Origin: Candidatus Binatia bacterium
GTDB taxonomy: Bacteria; Desulfobacterota; Binatia; UBA12015
Direction of reading: 5' to 3'
Length of the DNA: 40,578 nt
NCBI GenBank assembly: GCA_019749875.1
Contig: JAIEPK010000142.1
Coordinates: 1 to 40,578, forward strand
Shown here: in pieces, positions 20,947-29,308 of the stretch
Position numbering within the stretch: the first letter of the stretch is position 1
Layout: each line of letters opens with the position of its first letter
Made by a program: the position numbers and the translations under genes
Notes under the pieces: generated by a model
Told to the model about the DNA's origin: nothing
Seen by the model: the letters and a program-made list of their open reading frames with translations, nothing else
Databases searched by the model: none

Positions 20947-21243
20947 ATGGAGCTTCGCGACCTGTTGATCGGTGCGGCGACGGTTGCTGCTGCCTCGGGT
21001 GCGCTGGCTGGCGGATGCAGCTCGTTGGAGCAGTACTCGATCCGTGTCGCTGAGCGCAGCTGTGCGGCGCTGTCCGTCTGCACGGTCTACGGACCCCAGG
21101 GCAAGTACCTCTCGCCCTGCACGATGAGAGGGCAGCAGACGGTCTATCCGGGCGACCCGAGCTGGCCGTACACCACGCCGGGAGTGTGTGATGCCGTCCG
21201 CGATGGACGGGTCGTCTCGACACGGGACGATCCGAAGCCGTGA
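20947..21243 (+). CDS. Small lipoprotein-like protein (98 aa)
   Basis: ATG 20947 follows GAGAGGGG at a rather long spacing of about 10 bases; a GTG at 20914 would add 11 polar residues before the signal and is less likely. The N-terminus is a hydrophobic Ala/Gly-rich leader ending in LAGGCSS, which fits lipidation at Cys28 or thereabouts. The remainder is short and polar with further cysteines (SCAALSVC, SPC, GVC), suggesting disulfides in an exported protein. No family is recognised. Confidence 0.55.
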   Translation: MELRDLLIGAATVAAASGALAGGCSSLEQYSIRVAERSCAALSVCTVYGPQGKYLSPCTMRGQQTVYPGDPSWPYTTPGVCDAVRDGRVVSTRDDPKP

Positions 21244-21489
21244 ATCTTCGGTCGAAGCCTTCGGTCGTGATGCGTCGGTGTGGGACACACGGCATGCTTG
21301 GGCGCGCGGAGATCGACGGCTCGGACCGTCGACCGTTCAGCCCGGATCGATGGTGGAGGCGCATCGCTCGTCGATCGTGAAGTGATCCCGGCGAAATCCC
21401 GCAGCTCGATGCGCACGCTGAACGAGGGCGTCACGCGAGCGGACGGGGGCCCCCCCGAGGGGACTCGCCGCAGCCCCGTGCGCCGACCC

Positions 21490-22083
21490 TCACCCGAGCA
21501 GCCGGTCCTTCTCGATCGGCGAGTCCGGCAGCCGCTTGATCGGCAGCCGGCACTCGAGCGGTCCGTCGTACCGTCGGTCGGCGATCTTCTCGGGCATGCC
21601 CACGAAGTCGCGGAAGCCGTGCCGCAGCATCTTCTGGCGACGCAGCTTCAGCGGGAGATCCTCCTGCCACACGCGCTCGTTCCAGCGCGCCATCATCGAC
21701 GGCAGCAGCGGTGCCAGCAGCCGACGCCAGCCGCGCAGGAAGAACGTGTACGTCGTCCGGTGGGTGATGTGGTCGGGCGGATCTTCCTCGATGGTGATCT
21801 TGGTGATCGACGGGATGCCGAACAGCCCGAGGTTGATGGTGTACATCGTGTGAGCGTCGTACTTGAGATTGACGTTCATCGCGGTGGACGTGAGGAACGA
21901 GAAGATCGGCACGCGAATGGTCACGAACGCGATGCAGGTGCGCTCGTCCTCGTAGAGCAGGCGGCCCTCGAGCCAGCTCTCGCCGTGCACCACCATGGTG
22001 TGCTCGTGGTCCCACTGGTTCCACCAGCCCACGGCTTCGGAAACCGGAACTTGACGGACGAACCGGCGCTCGACGATCTTCAT
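21490..22083 (-). CDS. START/SRPBCC-like protein with Rieske-oxygenase-type iron ligands (197 aa)
   Basis: ATG 22083 overlaps the TGA of the Rieske gene (ATGA), so the two are translationally coupled. Residues 22-33 read NQWDHEHTMVVH: D25-x2-H28-x4-H33 is the spacing of the mononuclear-iron site of Rieske oxygenase catalytic domains. Near the end, WNERVWQEDLPLKLRRQKML (about 134-153) offers E141/D142 where those enzymes carry the third ligand. The sequence between is beta-rich, as in the START-type fold. By length and order it resembles the catalytic half of a one-component Rieske oxygenase on a separate chain. A plain SRPBCC lipid-binding protein is the alternative. No signal peptide, so cytoplasmic. 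Confidence 0.7.
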   Translation of the reverse strand: MKIVERRFVRQVPVSEAVGWWNQWDHEHTMVVHGESWLEGRLLYEDERTCIAFVTIRVPIFSFLTSTAMNVNLKYDAHTMYTINLGLFGIPSITKITIEEDPPDHITHRTTYTFFLRGWRRLLAPLLPSMMARWNERVWQEDLPLKLRRQKMLRHGFRDFVGMPEKIADRRYDGPLECRLPIKRLPDSPIEKDRLLG

Positions 22084-22400
22084 CCCTCGTACAGCACGGC
22101 GATCACGCCGTCCTGCTCCTCCGTCTCGTAGCGGCGCAAGCAGCCCTTGAAGCCGTTCGACACGCAGCGCCCGCTCTCGATGTCGAACTCCCACGCGTGC
22201 CACTTGCAGCGAAAGCGCCGCGCGGCGAGGTCGACCGCGAACTCGCCCGCGAAGTGCGGGCACACCGACGAGCGCGCGATGATCCGTCCGTCGAGCAGCA
22301 CGGCGGTGACCTCGTCGCGCAAGTCGTCGAGCCAGCGCGTGACGACGCGCGAGCGCTCCAGCTCGTCGCGGCGACAGAGGGGAAAACGCTGCAGCGCCAC
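22080..22400 (-). CDS. Rieske [2Fe-2S] protein (106 aa)
   Basis: GTG 22400 is preferred because GGGAGC lies 7 bases upstream and the resulting length fits a Rieske domain. The open frame extends to 22484, but that extension is Arg/Cys-rich shadow. The cluster ligands are complete: C47-x-H49 (CPHF) and C65-x2-H68 (CKWH), 15 residues apart, as in Rieske ferredoxins and oxygenase N-terminal domains. It would carry one-electron transfer in the cytoplasm. The next gene starts inside its stop codon and has iron-ligand-like residues, so the pair is probably one enzyme or a donor and its partner. A free Rieske ferredoxin for another enzyme is the alternative. Confidence 0.85.
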   Translation of the reverse strand: MALQRFPLCRRDELERSRVVTRWLDDLRDEVTAVLLDGRIIARSSVCPHFAGEFAVDLAARRFRCKWHAWEFDIESGRCVSNGFKGCLRRYETEEQDGVIAVLYEG

Positions 22401-22520
22401 GGCAAGCTCCCGTAGTGCGAGGCCGGCGGGAACGCAACCAACTCGACGCCGGTTCGCACCGCAAGCGCGCCAACCGCACCGCACGCAGACCGCCGTGCCG
22501 CGACGCGCGCGCGCCTCGCG

Positions 22521-22761
22521 TCAGCTCGAACGCGCGGCGACGAGGCGCGCGAACCGCTTCGCATCGCCGACGCGCGGCATGTCGTTGAACAGGACGTAGG
22601 CCGGCGTGCTCGGCTCGGCGTCGAGCAGCATCGGGTGCCGCGCGCGCAGCTCGTCGTCGGTGTACGCGTGCCGCACGCCGCCGCTGCCGTGCAGCCCCCA
22701 GTACACCGGATGCCCGCGACGCGGCCGTGGTGAAGCCGCAGAGCCCGATCCGCACGTCCAT
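22521..22761 (-). pseudogene. DUF72 (YecE-type) gene remnant with the centre missing
   Basis: ATG 22761, with AGGAT upstream, begins MDVRIGLCGFTTA, like the first strand of DUF72 proteins. About 13 codons later the frame changes and the sequence is the family's C-terminal end: HPVYWGLHGSGGVRHAY, then TDDEL, YVLFND and a final helix to TGA 22521-22523. DUF72 proteins are usually 240-300 residues; only about 80 codons remain and the two parts are out of frame (241 bases in total). The junction lies near 22718-22728. The active core of the TIM-barrel-like fold is gone, so no function is expected. Confidence 0.65.
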
Positions 22762-23170
22762 GGCGTGATCCTGTCCCGCACACCTGGTGGTGCGCGGTAT
22801 CCCGAGCGACGTTCGCTGCCGATCGCGAGCTGGCTGGTGCTCATCGCCCGCCGGCGCCGCTGTCGCGGCGGGAGGACAGGTCCCGCATCCGCGGCGGCAG
22901 CCGGACGCGCGACAGCCGAGCCGTGCAAGGACGCGCAGCGCGAAGTGGAACGCTTTACCAAGCGGGCCCGTCCTGGAGTGCGTAGGCCATCGTGATGGGG
23001 CGGGGTTTCGCCGGAAGCCGGGCCATCGGCTCCCGTCAGCCAGCGGCACGCGTCCTGCACGGGGTGACGCGATCCAACCGATCGAGAGTCGCCGTCGCGA
23101 CCGAGCCACGACCTGCGCCGATGTCCGCGCGGTGGTGATGGTCGCGTCGCCGAGGAGGAGGACCGTGTCG
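22762..23170. other. Divergent intergenic region, no gene seen
   Basis: It lies between the DUF72 remnant and the plus-strand gene at 23171. Open frames on both strands are low-complexity Arg/Ala-rich shadows. The only clear signal is the ribosome binding site of the next gene (AGGAGGAGG, 23153-23161). Confidence 0.4.
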
Positions 23171-23890
23171 ATGCGTGCTCTGTTTGCCGTTCTTGCCCTC
23201 GTCGTCGCCCCCGCCGTCGCGGGCGCCCAGAGCGGAGTCCAGTGGACTCGCGACCGCGCAGCCACCCTGGTGTCCAAGGACGTCGGTTCCGAGCGCTGGG
23301 CGATCACCTATCGGCTCGACGACGGCCACGTCACCGGCAACGTGTTCCGCACCGACGGCGGCCCGGCGTCGTTCATCGACTGCGACCGCACCTCGGTCAC
23401 CGACACGGACGCCACCTTCGACTGCTACGGCGCGGACGCGTGCGAAGCCGCACCCTGCCCGGAGTCGCAGTACACGCTGATCCGCAGCGGGATCTCGCTG
23501 CCGATCGCGTTCTTCTTCCCGCCGGGTGATGGTCCTGGCGGCACCGGGACGGTCGCGGACCTGCTCGGCACCTGGCGCTTCACGGTCGACGCGGTGGGCG
23601 GAGGAACGGACACGTTCACCTACCGCTTCGATCGCCTCGAGAACGACGATCGGCGTGCCGTCGGCGAAGAGGTCGGCAGCGGCGACGACATCACGGCGCG
23701 CGCTTCCGGCAACGACATCGAGATGTTCGAGCAGGAGAACGTCGATTGCCGGAAGTACGTCTTCCACTTCGACGGGCTCGATCGCCTCGAGGGCAAGCAG
23801 TCGTTCACGGCGCGCGTGCCGTTCTCGGACGATTGCGACACCTTCGAGATCGGCGACGACCACGCGTTCGTCGCGGAGCGCATCTCGTAG
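23171..23890 (+). CDS. Exported protein of unknown family (239 aa)
   Basis: ATG 23171 or GTG 23165 (two residues longer) can start the protein; both sit well behind AGGAGGAGG. Residues 1-19 form a typical signal peptide (ALFAVLALVVAPAVAGAQ). The mature part is rich in beta-strand pattern, with seven Cys (DCDRTS, FDCYG, CEAAPC, VDCRKY, DDCDTF) and two halves separated by a Gly-Pro-rich stretch (about 115-125). LLGTWRFTVDAV in the second half recalls lipocalin-like folds, but that is weak. It converges on the DyP gene. Function unknown. Confidence 0.72.
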   Translation: MRALFAVLALVVAPAVAGAQSGVQWTRDRAATLVSKDVGSERWAITYRLDDGHVTGNVFRTDGGPASFIDCDRTSVTDTDATFDCYGADACEAAPCPESQYTLIRSGISLPIAFFFPPGDGPGGTGTVADLLGTWRFTVDAVGGGTDTFTYRFDRLENDDRRAVGEEVGSGDDITARASGNDIEMFEQENVDCRKYVFHFDGLDRLEGKQSFTARVPFSDDCDTFEIGDDHAFVAERIS

Positions 23891-23960
23891 CTCGTCCGTA
23901 CCGGATGCGCGCCGCTGCGGCTGCGCGTGTTCGCACCGTCGTGGCGGGGCGCGGGCTGCT

Positions 23961-24998
23961 TCAGATCAGCCCGCGCCCGCCGCGCAGATCGCCGATGCCG
24001 AGCGTGGACGGGACCTCGGCGGCAGGCGTCGTCGAATCCGTGGCGGTGGCGACGGCAGGAGCGTCCGCCGGCGCGTCGGCCAAGCCCTCCAGGACGTCGA
24101 GCGAGGGCGCGAAGAAGTTCGTGCCGCTCACCGGCGTCGTGAAGTCGAGCAGGCGATCGTAGACGCCGTCCGCGTCGGCGACGTACATCCGCACGAGCAT
24201 CTCCTCGGTCACCGAGAGATCGCGCGCGTAGGCGATGAAGTAGGTGCCGGACTCGGAGCTCGTCCCGAAGGCGCGGTTCTGGCGCAGGATCTTCTGCTCG
24301 GCGCCGTCGCGCGTGATCGTGGTCCGCGCCTTGTGGGCACTCGGGGGACACGCGGCGTCGTCGAGCTCGATGTCGTCGGCCTTGGTGCGTCCGATCGCCG
24401 CCTCCTGCTCTTCGGTCTTGCACGCGTCCCAGCGCGCGAAGTCGGTGACGTAGCGCTGCGTCGTGACGTAGCTGCCGCCCGCGTGCTCGGGATCCTCGTC
24501 GGCGACGATCACGAACTGCAGGCGCTCCTCGGTGCCGGGGTTCTCGGTGCCGTCGACGAAGCCGATCAGGTCGCGGCTGTCGAGATAGGCGAACGCGCGC
24601 GTCTCGTCGATCACGCCCACCGCGTCGCCGAGCTTGACGCGGATCACGCGCGCGAGCTCGTGGCAGAAGTCGGCGCGCTCGGCGCGGATGTGGAGCAGCA
24701 GATCGCCCGGCGTCGACGGCGCCGTGCGCGGACCGTCGGCGAGCTCGCGGAACGGGTGCAGCTGTGCGGGACGCGTGCCGCCGGGGACGAGGCGCTCCCA
24801 GGCGTCGGCGCCGATCGCGACGACGCAGGAGAGTGCCGCGCTCTCGTCGCGATGCCCGACGCTGCGCACCAGCGCCGGGACCGCGCTGCAGACGTCGCGG
24901 ACCCGCGCCGCAGCGTCGGCGCCGGGCCCGACGGACAGGGTGAGAAAGAGTGCGCTACGGCCTGGGCCGCCGAGGATCCCGTTCTGCAGTTGAGCCAT
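23961..24998 (-). CDS. DyP-type (YfeX-like) heme peroxidase with C-terminal encapsulin cargo-type peptide (345 aa)
   Basis: ATG 24998 gives the usual N-terminus for the family. The distal GxxDG motif is GFVDGTENP with D149; H222 (SAHK) fits the proximal heme ligand and R239 (ILRQN) the distal Arg, 17 residues later as in YfeX; FGTSSESGTYFIAYARD is also typical. After the domain ends near 304, an Ala/Pro/Thr-rich linker (about 305-331) leads to STLGIGDLRGGRG at 331-343. That matches the LGIG-x-L-[KR]-G peptides that load DyP enzymes into encapsulin shells. There is no export signal, so cytoplasmic. It oxidises dyes or porphyrin-like substrates with H2O2; the natural substrate is unknown. No encapsulin shell gene occurs in this window. 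Confidence 0.92.
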   Translation of the reverse strand: MAQLQNGILGGPGRSALFLTLSVGPGADAAARVRDVCSAVPALVRSVGHRDESAALSCVVAIGADAWERLVPGGTRPAQLHPFRELADGPRTAPSTPGDLLLHIRAERADFCHELARVIRVKLGDAVGVIDETRAFAYLDSRDLIGFVDGTENPGTEERLQFVIVADEDPEHAGGSYVTTQRYVTDFARWDACKTEEQEAAIGRTKADDIELDDAACPPSAHKARTTITRDGAEQKILRQNRAFGTSSESGTYFIAYARDLSVTEEMLVRMYVADADGVYDRLLDFTTPVSGTNFFAPSLDVLEGLADAPADAPAVATATDSTTPAAEVPSTLGIGDLRGGRGLI

Positions 24999-25065
24999 GG
25001 CGGCGCCGTTCTAGCGCACCGGTGCCGGCATGCAACGCGACCGATTTTTGACTTGTCGGAACGCG

Positions 25066-26781
25066 TCACTGCACGGCGGCGACGGCATCGACGATGCCCT
25101 CGCCGTAGAGCCCGTTGTGGGCGCTGGTGCCGTCGCAGACCGCGTTGTAGTCGGACGGGCGGCCCTCGTCGCCGTAGTCCTGGACGCCGCCTGCCGGGCA
25201 GTCGTGATCGGTCGCCGTCGCGAGCAGGATGTCGCGCACGGCGTCGGGTGCGAGCCGCTTGTGGCCCTTCACGGCCTTGCCGTGCTTCTGGATGATCAGC
25301 GCGACCACGCCGGTGACGTGCGGCGCCGCCATCGAGGTGCCCTGCAGGTAGGCGTAGACGCCGCACTTCTTGCCCGACTTGTTGCAGGCCTTGACCGCGG
25401 CATCGCTCAGCGGGTTGCCGTCGCCGTCGGTCAGGCCGTCCGCGATCGCGACGTGCAAGGGATAGGTCGAGAGGATCAGGTTCGCGCTGGTCGCGTACTG
25501 CGGGGTGCCGAAGAAGTCACGGAACCAGCCGCCCGGAGCCGAGATCTCGATGTCGGGGTAGCCATAGCTCGAGTAGTCGGCCTTCGCGGTCGAGGGGCCG
25601 ACCGACGACACCTGGATCACGTGCGGCCCCTCCGACGGCAGGTCGAGGCAGTCGCTCGTGACCAGACGTCCAGCGGCGCTGCCGGCGGGATAGTCGGGGC
25701 TCGAGAAGTCCGTGCGCTGCGCCAGCGCGAGGTTGACGTGCTCGTTGCCCGCCGCCGCGACCAGCGTCACGCCGTGCGCGTGCGCGTACTCGAGCGCGTC
25801 GGTGACGAGTTGCTTGACGAGCGTCTGCTCCGCGAGCTGCTCGGGCGTCACGGCGCCGCCCAGGTAATCGTCGGCCGAATCGCAGTTGTAGAGCCACGGG
25901 TCGACGTAGAAGCTCATGTTGACGACGTCGAGCCCGGCGTCGGCGGCATAGGTCAGCGCCGCGACGGTCTCGTAGAGGAAGAAGTAGCCCGAGTCCTGAC
26001 CCGCGCGGACGTTCACGATCTTGACGCCGGGCGCGACGCCGGCGATGCCGATGCCGTTCTTTCTCGCGCCGATCGTTCCGGCCACGTGCGTGCCGTGGCC
26101 GCCGTCGTCGACGTTCGGCGGGTCGACGCAGCTCGGATCCTCGCACGGGCCGTCGATCGCCGGAATGTCGGTGGTGAAGTTGCGCGACCGCTTCTTGTCG
26201 AAGTTCGGCGCGATGTCGGGATGGCTCGCGTCGACGCCGGTGTCGATCACGCCGACCAGGATCCCGCGGCCGGTCGCCTTGCGGTGCGCGCCGTTCGCGT
26301 TGGCGCCGATCATCTGCATGTCCCACTGCAGCGCGTTGAGCGGCTCTTCCTTCTTCGGCTTCACCGCCTTGACCGTGGCCAGCGCCGCGACACCGAGCGG
26401 ATGCGCGATCGGCGGTCCGGTCACCTCCGGGCGCTCCTCGGCGAAGCGGTGCGGCATGCCGGGCCGCACCGTTCCGACCGCGTGGTTGCGCGCCACGCCG
26501 GTGACCGGTGCGGCGGCGCGAACGTCGTCGAGGAACGCGCTGTACACCGACGACACCAGCGCCACGCCGAGCGCCTCGTTGACGTCGAGCACGGTGCCGC
26601 CGGCGTCGCGGATCGCGGCCGCCGCCTCCGCGGACGAGCCCGCGAAGGTCACGACGTACTCGTCGCCGACGCGGATCGATCCCGCGAGGTGCGCCGGGGG
26701 AGTGGGCTGCGCAGCGGCGGTCGCCGCGAGCCCGGCCAGCGCCGCACCGACGAGGACACCGATCGAACCGATCCGCTTCAT
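25066..26781 (-). CDS. Subtilisin-like serine protease, family S8, exported (571 aa)
   Basis: ATG 26781 follows GGAGAGCAG. Signal peptide about 1-24. Residues about 33-100 look like an I9-type inhibitory propeptide (VGDEYVVTF; AGGTVLDVNEALGVALV). The catalytic triad is complete: D180 (GVIDTGVD), H229 (GHGTHVAGT) and S483 (GTSMAAPH), with the oxyanion Asn at 346 (AAAGNE). An insert with several Cys follows the Asp region (DGPCEDPSCVDPP), and further Cys near the end suggest disulfides. It should act outside the cytoplasm. It stops 67 bases before the DyP start on the same strand; whether the two share a transcript is unclear. Confidence 0.93.
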   Translation of the reverse strand: MKRIGSIGVLVGAALAGLAATAAAQPTPPAHLAGSIRVGDEYVVTFAGSSAEAAAAIRDAGGTVLDVNEALGVALVSSVYSAFLDDVRAAAPVTGVARNHAVGTVRPGMPHRFAEERPEVTGPPIAHPLGVAALATVKAVKPKKEEPLNALQWDMQMIGANANGAHRKATGRGILVGVIDTGVDASHPDIAPNFDKKRSRNFTTDIPAIDGPCEDPSCVDPPNVDDGGHGTHVAGTIGARKNGIGIAGVAPGVKIVNVRAGQDSGYFFLYETVAALTYAADAGLDVVNMSFYVDPWLYNCDSADDYLGGAVTPEQLAEQTLVKQLVTDALEYAHAHGVTLVAAAGNEHVNLALAQRTDFSSPDYPAGSAAGRLVTSDCLDLPSEGPHVIQVSSVGPSTAKADYSSYGYPDIEISAPGGWFRDFFGTPQYATSANLILSTYPLHVAIADGLTDGDGNPLSDAAVKACNKSGKKCGVYAYLQGTSMAAPHVTGVVALIIQKHGKAVKGHKRLAPDAVRDILLATATDHDCPAGGVQDYGDEGRPSDYNAVCDGTSAHNGLYGEGIVDAVAAVQ

Positions 26782-26943
26782 CTGCTCTCCATTTCCCTGC
26801 CCTGATCTCGCCGGCAGGTGGCGACCCTCGTACGTCGTGGATGAGCAGCGGGAGGAAGGACGGTCTCTCTCGGCGTGCGCTCGGCCAGGACGCTACGTCG
26901 TGGCCGGAGACTCGTCAAGCAAGCCGGCGCAGGTCTGCCGCAC

Positions 26944-27794
26944 TCACCGCCGTGTGCCGAAATATGGATTGACGATCGTCATGTACGAGTCGCCGAGATG
27001 CGTCGGAGCGGACGGAACCCCCGAGGTCGGACCCGCGTCGCTGTCGACGATCACCGCGATGGTGACCTTCTTCTCCGGGAAGGAGTACGCCAGCGTGTGA
27101 TCGCCGACGGTGTCGCCGCCGTGGCCGATCGCGGGGCGGTTGCCGTTCAGGCGCGTGTCGTCGAGGATCACCAGTGCTGCACCTGCGCGACCGGCTGCCC
27201 CGTGACGCTCTCGATGATCGTCCCGAGGATGACGTAGTTCGTGTTCGAGGATGCCCACTTGCCCGCTTCGCCCGCGACGAACGAAGGAGGGCGTGCGACG
27301 CGATGTCGAGCAGCTCCCGCGGCGTGTACTTCCGGTGGCGCAAGGAGTCGGCGAGGAAGCCGGGGTCGCCGGTGTAGTCGGAGATCTCGCTCGTGTGGTG
27401 GAGAAGGTGCTGCACCTGCACCGCATCGCCTCCGGGAACGTCGGGGATCCATCGCGTCACCGGGTCGGACAGGGTGAGCAGGCCGTCGTCGACGAGCAGC
27501 AGGACGAGCGACGCGACGTACGTCTTGGTGGCACTGCCGACGAGGTGGAGTGCGCTCGCCGGTACGTCGCGCGACGCGCCACGGGTGAAGTAGCGCGTGC
27601 CGCACGACGCGTCCTTCACGAGCGCGACCGCCCCGACGTCGTCGGGAACGGCGGGGTCGGCGAACGAAGCCGCGATCGCCGCCGTCTGCGCCGGGTCGCA
27701 CGGTGCGGAGGCTGCTGCGCTCGACGCCGGCAACGCGACGGCGGGCGCTGCATCGATCTGCGGCGCCCGCCGTCCGTCGGTCGTTCGTCGCGCG
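26944..27794 (-). pseudogene. Beta-lactamase-family (PF00144) serine hydrolase, broken and lacking its centre
   Basis: Reading down the minus strand, the first piece has the SxxK motif (GSATKTYVASL) and the downstream HTSEISDYTG typical of the family. Near 27290 the frame shifts (PPSFVAGEAGKWASSNTNYV, the region of the YxN motif, here with Ser for Tyr), and this frame stops at 27168. A third frame then carries the HGG motif (GHGGDTVGDHT) and the natural C-terminus to TGA 26944. Intact relatives have roughly 120-180 residues between the YxN and HGG parts; here there are about 25. No start with a signal peptide or ribosome binding site is visible, so the 5' end may be lost too. It lies directly behind phoA. 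Confidence 0.75.
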
Positions 27795-29183
27795 CTACTC
27801 GAGCCCAAGCGCCAGCGACAGGGTGTGGAAGAGCCCGGTCTGGTCGGTCACACCGACCACGTTCGCCGCGCGCGGGCCTTGCGCCGCGATGCGCACCTGC
27901 GTCCCGGTGTGGCTCTGCGAGCGGCCGTGCAGGTTGCTCGCGTAGCTCACGACCATCGGCTGCCCGTCGGCGGTGACGAGCGTCGCGATCGCACCCGGGC
28001 TGTGATCCGACGCCGACTGCGCCTCGACGATCTGGCTCGTGTGACCGTGGTCCGCGCTGACGACGATGAGGGTGTCGGGGTTCTTCGCCGCCCAGTCGAG
28101 CGCGACCTGGATCGCGCGGTCGAGCTCGACGGTCTCGCCGATCTGTCCGCAGGGGTTCTCGGCGTGGTCCTGCTTGTCGATCGACGCGCCCTCGACCTGG
28201 AGGAAGAAGCCGCGGTTCGCGGCCTTGTCACCCTTCACCTTCGCCGACAGCAGCTCGATCGCCCGCGCCGTCATGTCGGCCAGGTGCGGCTCGGTCGCGG
28301 CCCGTGCGGGATTCGACCGCGTGCAGGTGGTCGCGTCGGGGCCGGGGTACGGTGCCGCGCCCGGGCCCGTCCACTCGAGGCTCATGTTGCCCGTGGAGAA
28401 GAGGCCGAGCAGCTTGGTACCCGGCGACGCCGCGTCGAGGCCGGCCTGGTCGGTCACGACGTCGTAGCCGAGCGCTTGTGCCTGCTCGATCACCGTCTTG
28501 CCCGCGTACGGCCCACCCGTCACCGTCTGCGCGAAGCGCTGCCGGCCGCCGCCCAGGAGCACGTCGATGCCGTGCTCGACGGTCTGCTCCGCGATCGAGC
28601 CCAGCCCGCCCGCCTGCTTGGTCTCGTTCGGGCACGTCGCCATGTCGGCCGGGCCCTGGCAGCCGCGCAGGCTGACGTGTGCGTCGAGCACCGCCGGGGT
28701 GGCATCGGTGAGCTCCGCCGTGGTGACGTTGCCGGTCTTGAAGCCCGCCTGCTGCGCCTTCTCGAGGATGGTCGTCAGCGGAGCGAGCGTCACCGGATCG
28801 ACCGACACCGCGTTGTTGTACGTCTTGTGGCCGGTCGCCCAGCCGGTGCCGGACGCGGCGGAATCGGTGACGTAGTCGGGGACGTCGCTGGTGCCCTTCT
28901 TCACCGCGTACGTCGTGTACGCGCCGGTGAGCGGCAGCCCGTCCATTGCGAGCCTGCCCGCAGCGCCCTTCTCGTAGTTGCGCGCGATGGTGATCTCGGA
29001 ATCGCCCATGCCGTCGCCGATGAACAGGATCACGTTCTTCGCGTGCTTCTTCGCGACGATCGCGCGTCGCACGTCGGCGCTGCGGTCGCCGTTCGCCGCG
29101 CCGTGCGCGGTGGTCGTCAATCCCAGGAAGCCCAGGGCGATCGTCGTCGCTCCCAGGTGCGTCAGCCGTCGTTGCATCCTCAT
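27795..29183 (-). CDS. phoA: PhoA-type alkaline phosphatase, exported (462 aa)
   Basis: ATG 29183 follows AGGAG; residues 1-27 form a signal peptide. The active-site set of the E. coli type is complete and nearly collinear with it: D57 (FIGDGMGD), S108 nucleophile (VTDSAAS), R173 (HVSLRGC), E331/D336/H340 (VEGASIDKQDH), D378/H379 (SADHGH) and a His near the end (SQSHTGT). K337 in SIDKQDH is the residue found in E. coli PhoA. It releases phosphate from monoesters in the periplasm or outside, using two Zn and one Mg. Length is normal (450-490). Usually induced by phosphate starvation; no Pho box was recognised upstream. The longer open frame to 29588 has no start signal. Confidence 0.95.
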   Translation of the reverse strand: MRMQRRLTHLGATTIALGFLGLTTTAHGAANGDRSADVRRAIVAKKHAKNVILFIGDGMGDSEITIARNYEKGAAGRLAMDGLPLTGAYTTYAVKKGTSDVPDYVTDSAASGTGWATGHKTYNNAVSVDPVTLAPLTTILEKAQQAGFKTGNVTTAELTDATPAVLDAHVSLRGCQGPADMATCPNETKQAGGLGSIAEQTVEHGIDVLLGGGRQRFAQTVTGGPYAGKTVIEQAQALGYDVVTDQAGLDAASPGTKLLGLFSTGNMSLEWTGPGAAPYPGPDATTCTRSNPARAATEPHLADMTARAIELLSAKVKGDKAANRGFFLQVEGASIDKQDHAENPCGQIGETVELDRAIQVALDWAAKNPDTLIVVSADHGHTSQIVEAQSASDHSPGAIATLVTADGQPMVVSYASNLHGRSQSHTGTQVRIAAQGPRAANVVGVTDQTGLFHTLSLALGLE

Positions 29184-29308
29184 GAAATCTCCTGCGCGTG
29201 TCGTCGGCAGTCGCCCTGATCGTCGACGTCGAGGATTCGACCTCGCCGGCGTCGCGCTCCAATCGGTCGTGCGACCGGGTGTCTCGCGAGCGTGGCTAGC
29301 GAAGCGGC

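Noticed and set aside
21440-21460. G/C run (GGGGGCCCCCCC) between convergent genes
   Set aside because: It is too short a hairpin with no loop to call a terminator.
21701-21716. Sigma54-like match TGGCACCGCTGCTGCC on the minus strand
   Set aside because: It lies inside the START-like gene with no gene start after it; it serves as an example of chance matches in GC-rich DNA.
21490-23307. A single 605-residue minus-strand ORF
   Set aside because: Only the last 197 residues are coding; the upstream part is antisense to or out of frame with the Rieske gene and the DUF72 remnant and is Arg-rich shadow.
29230-29245. CGAGG-ATTCGA-CCTCG hairpin resembling a tRNA T-arm
   Set aside because: The loop is six bases and no acceptor, D or anticodon arms surround it; at most a leader hairpin upstream of phoA.
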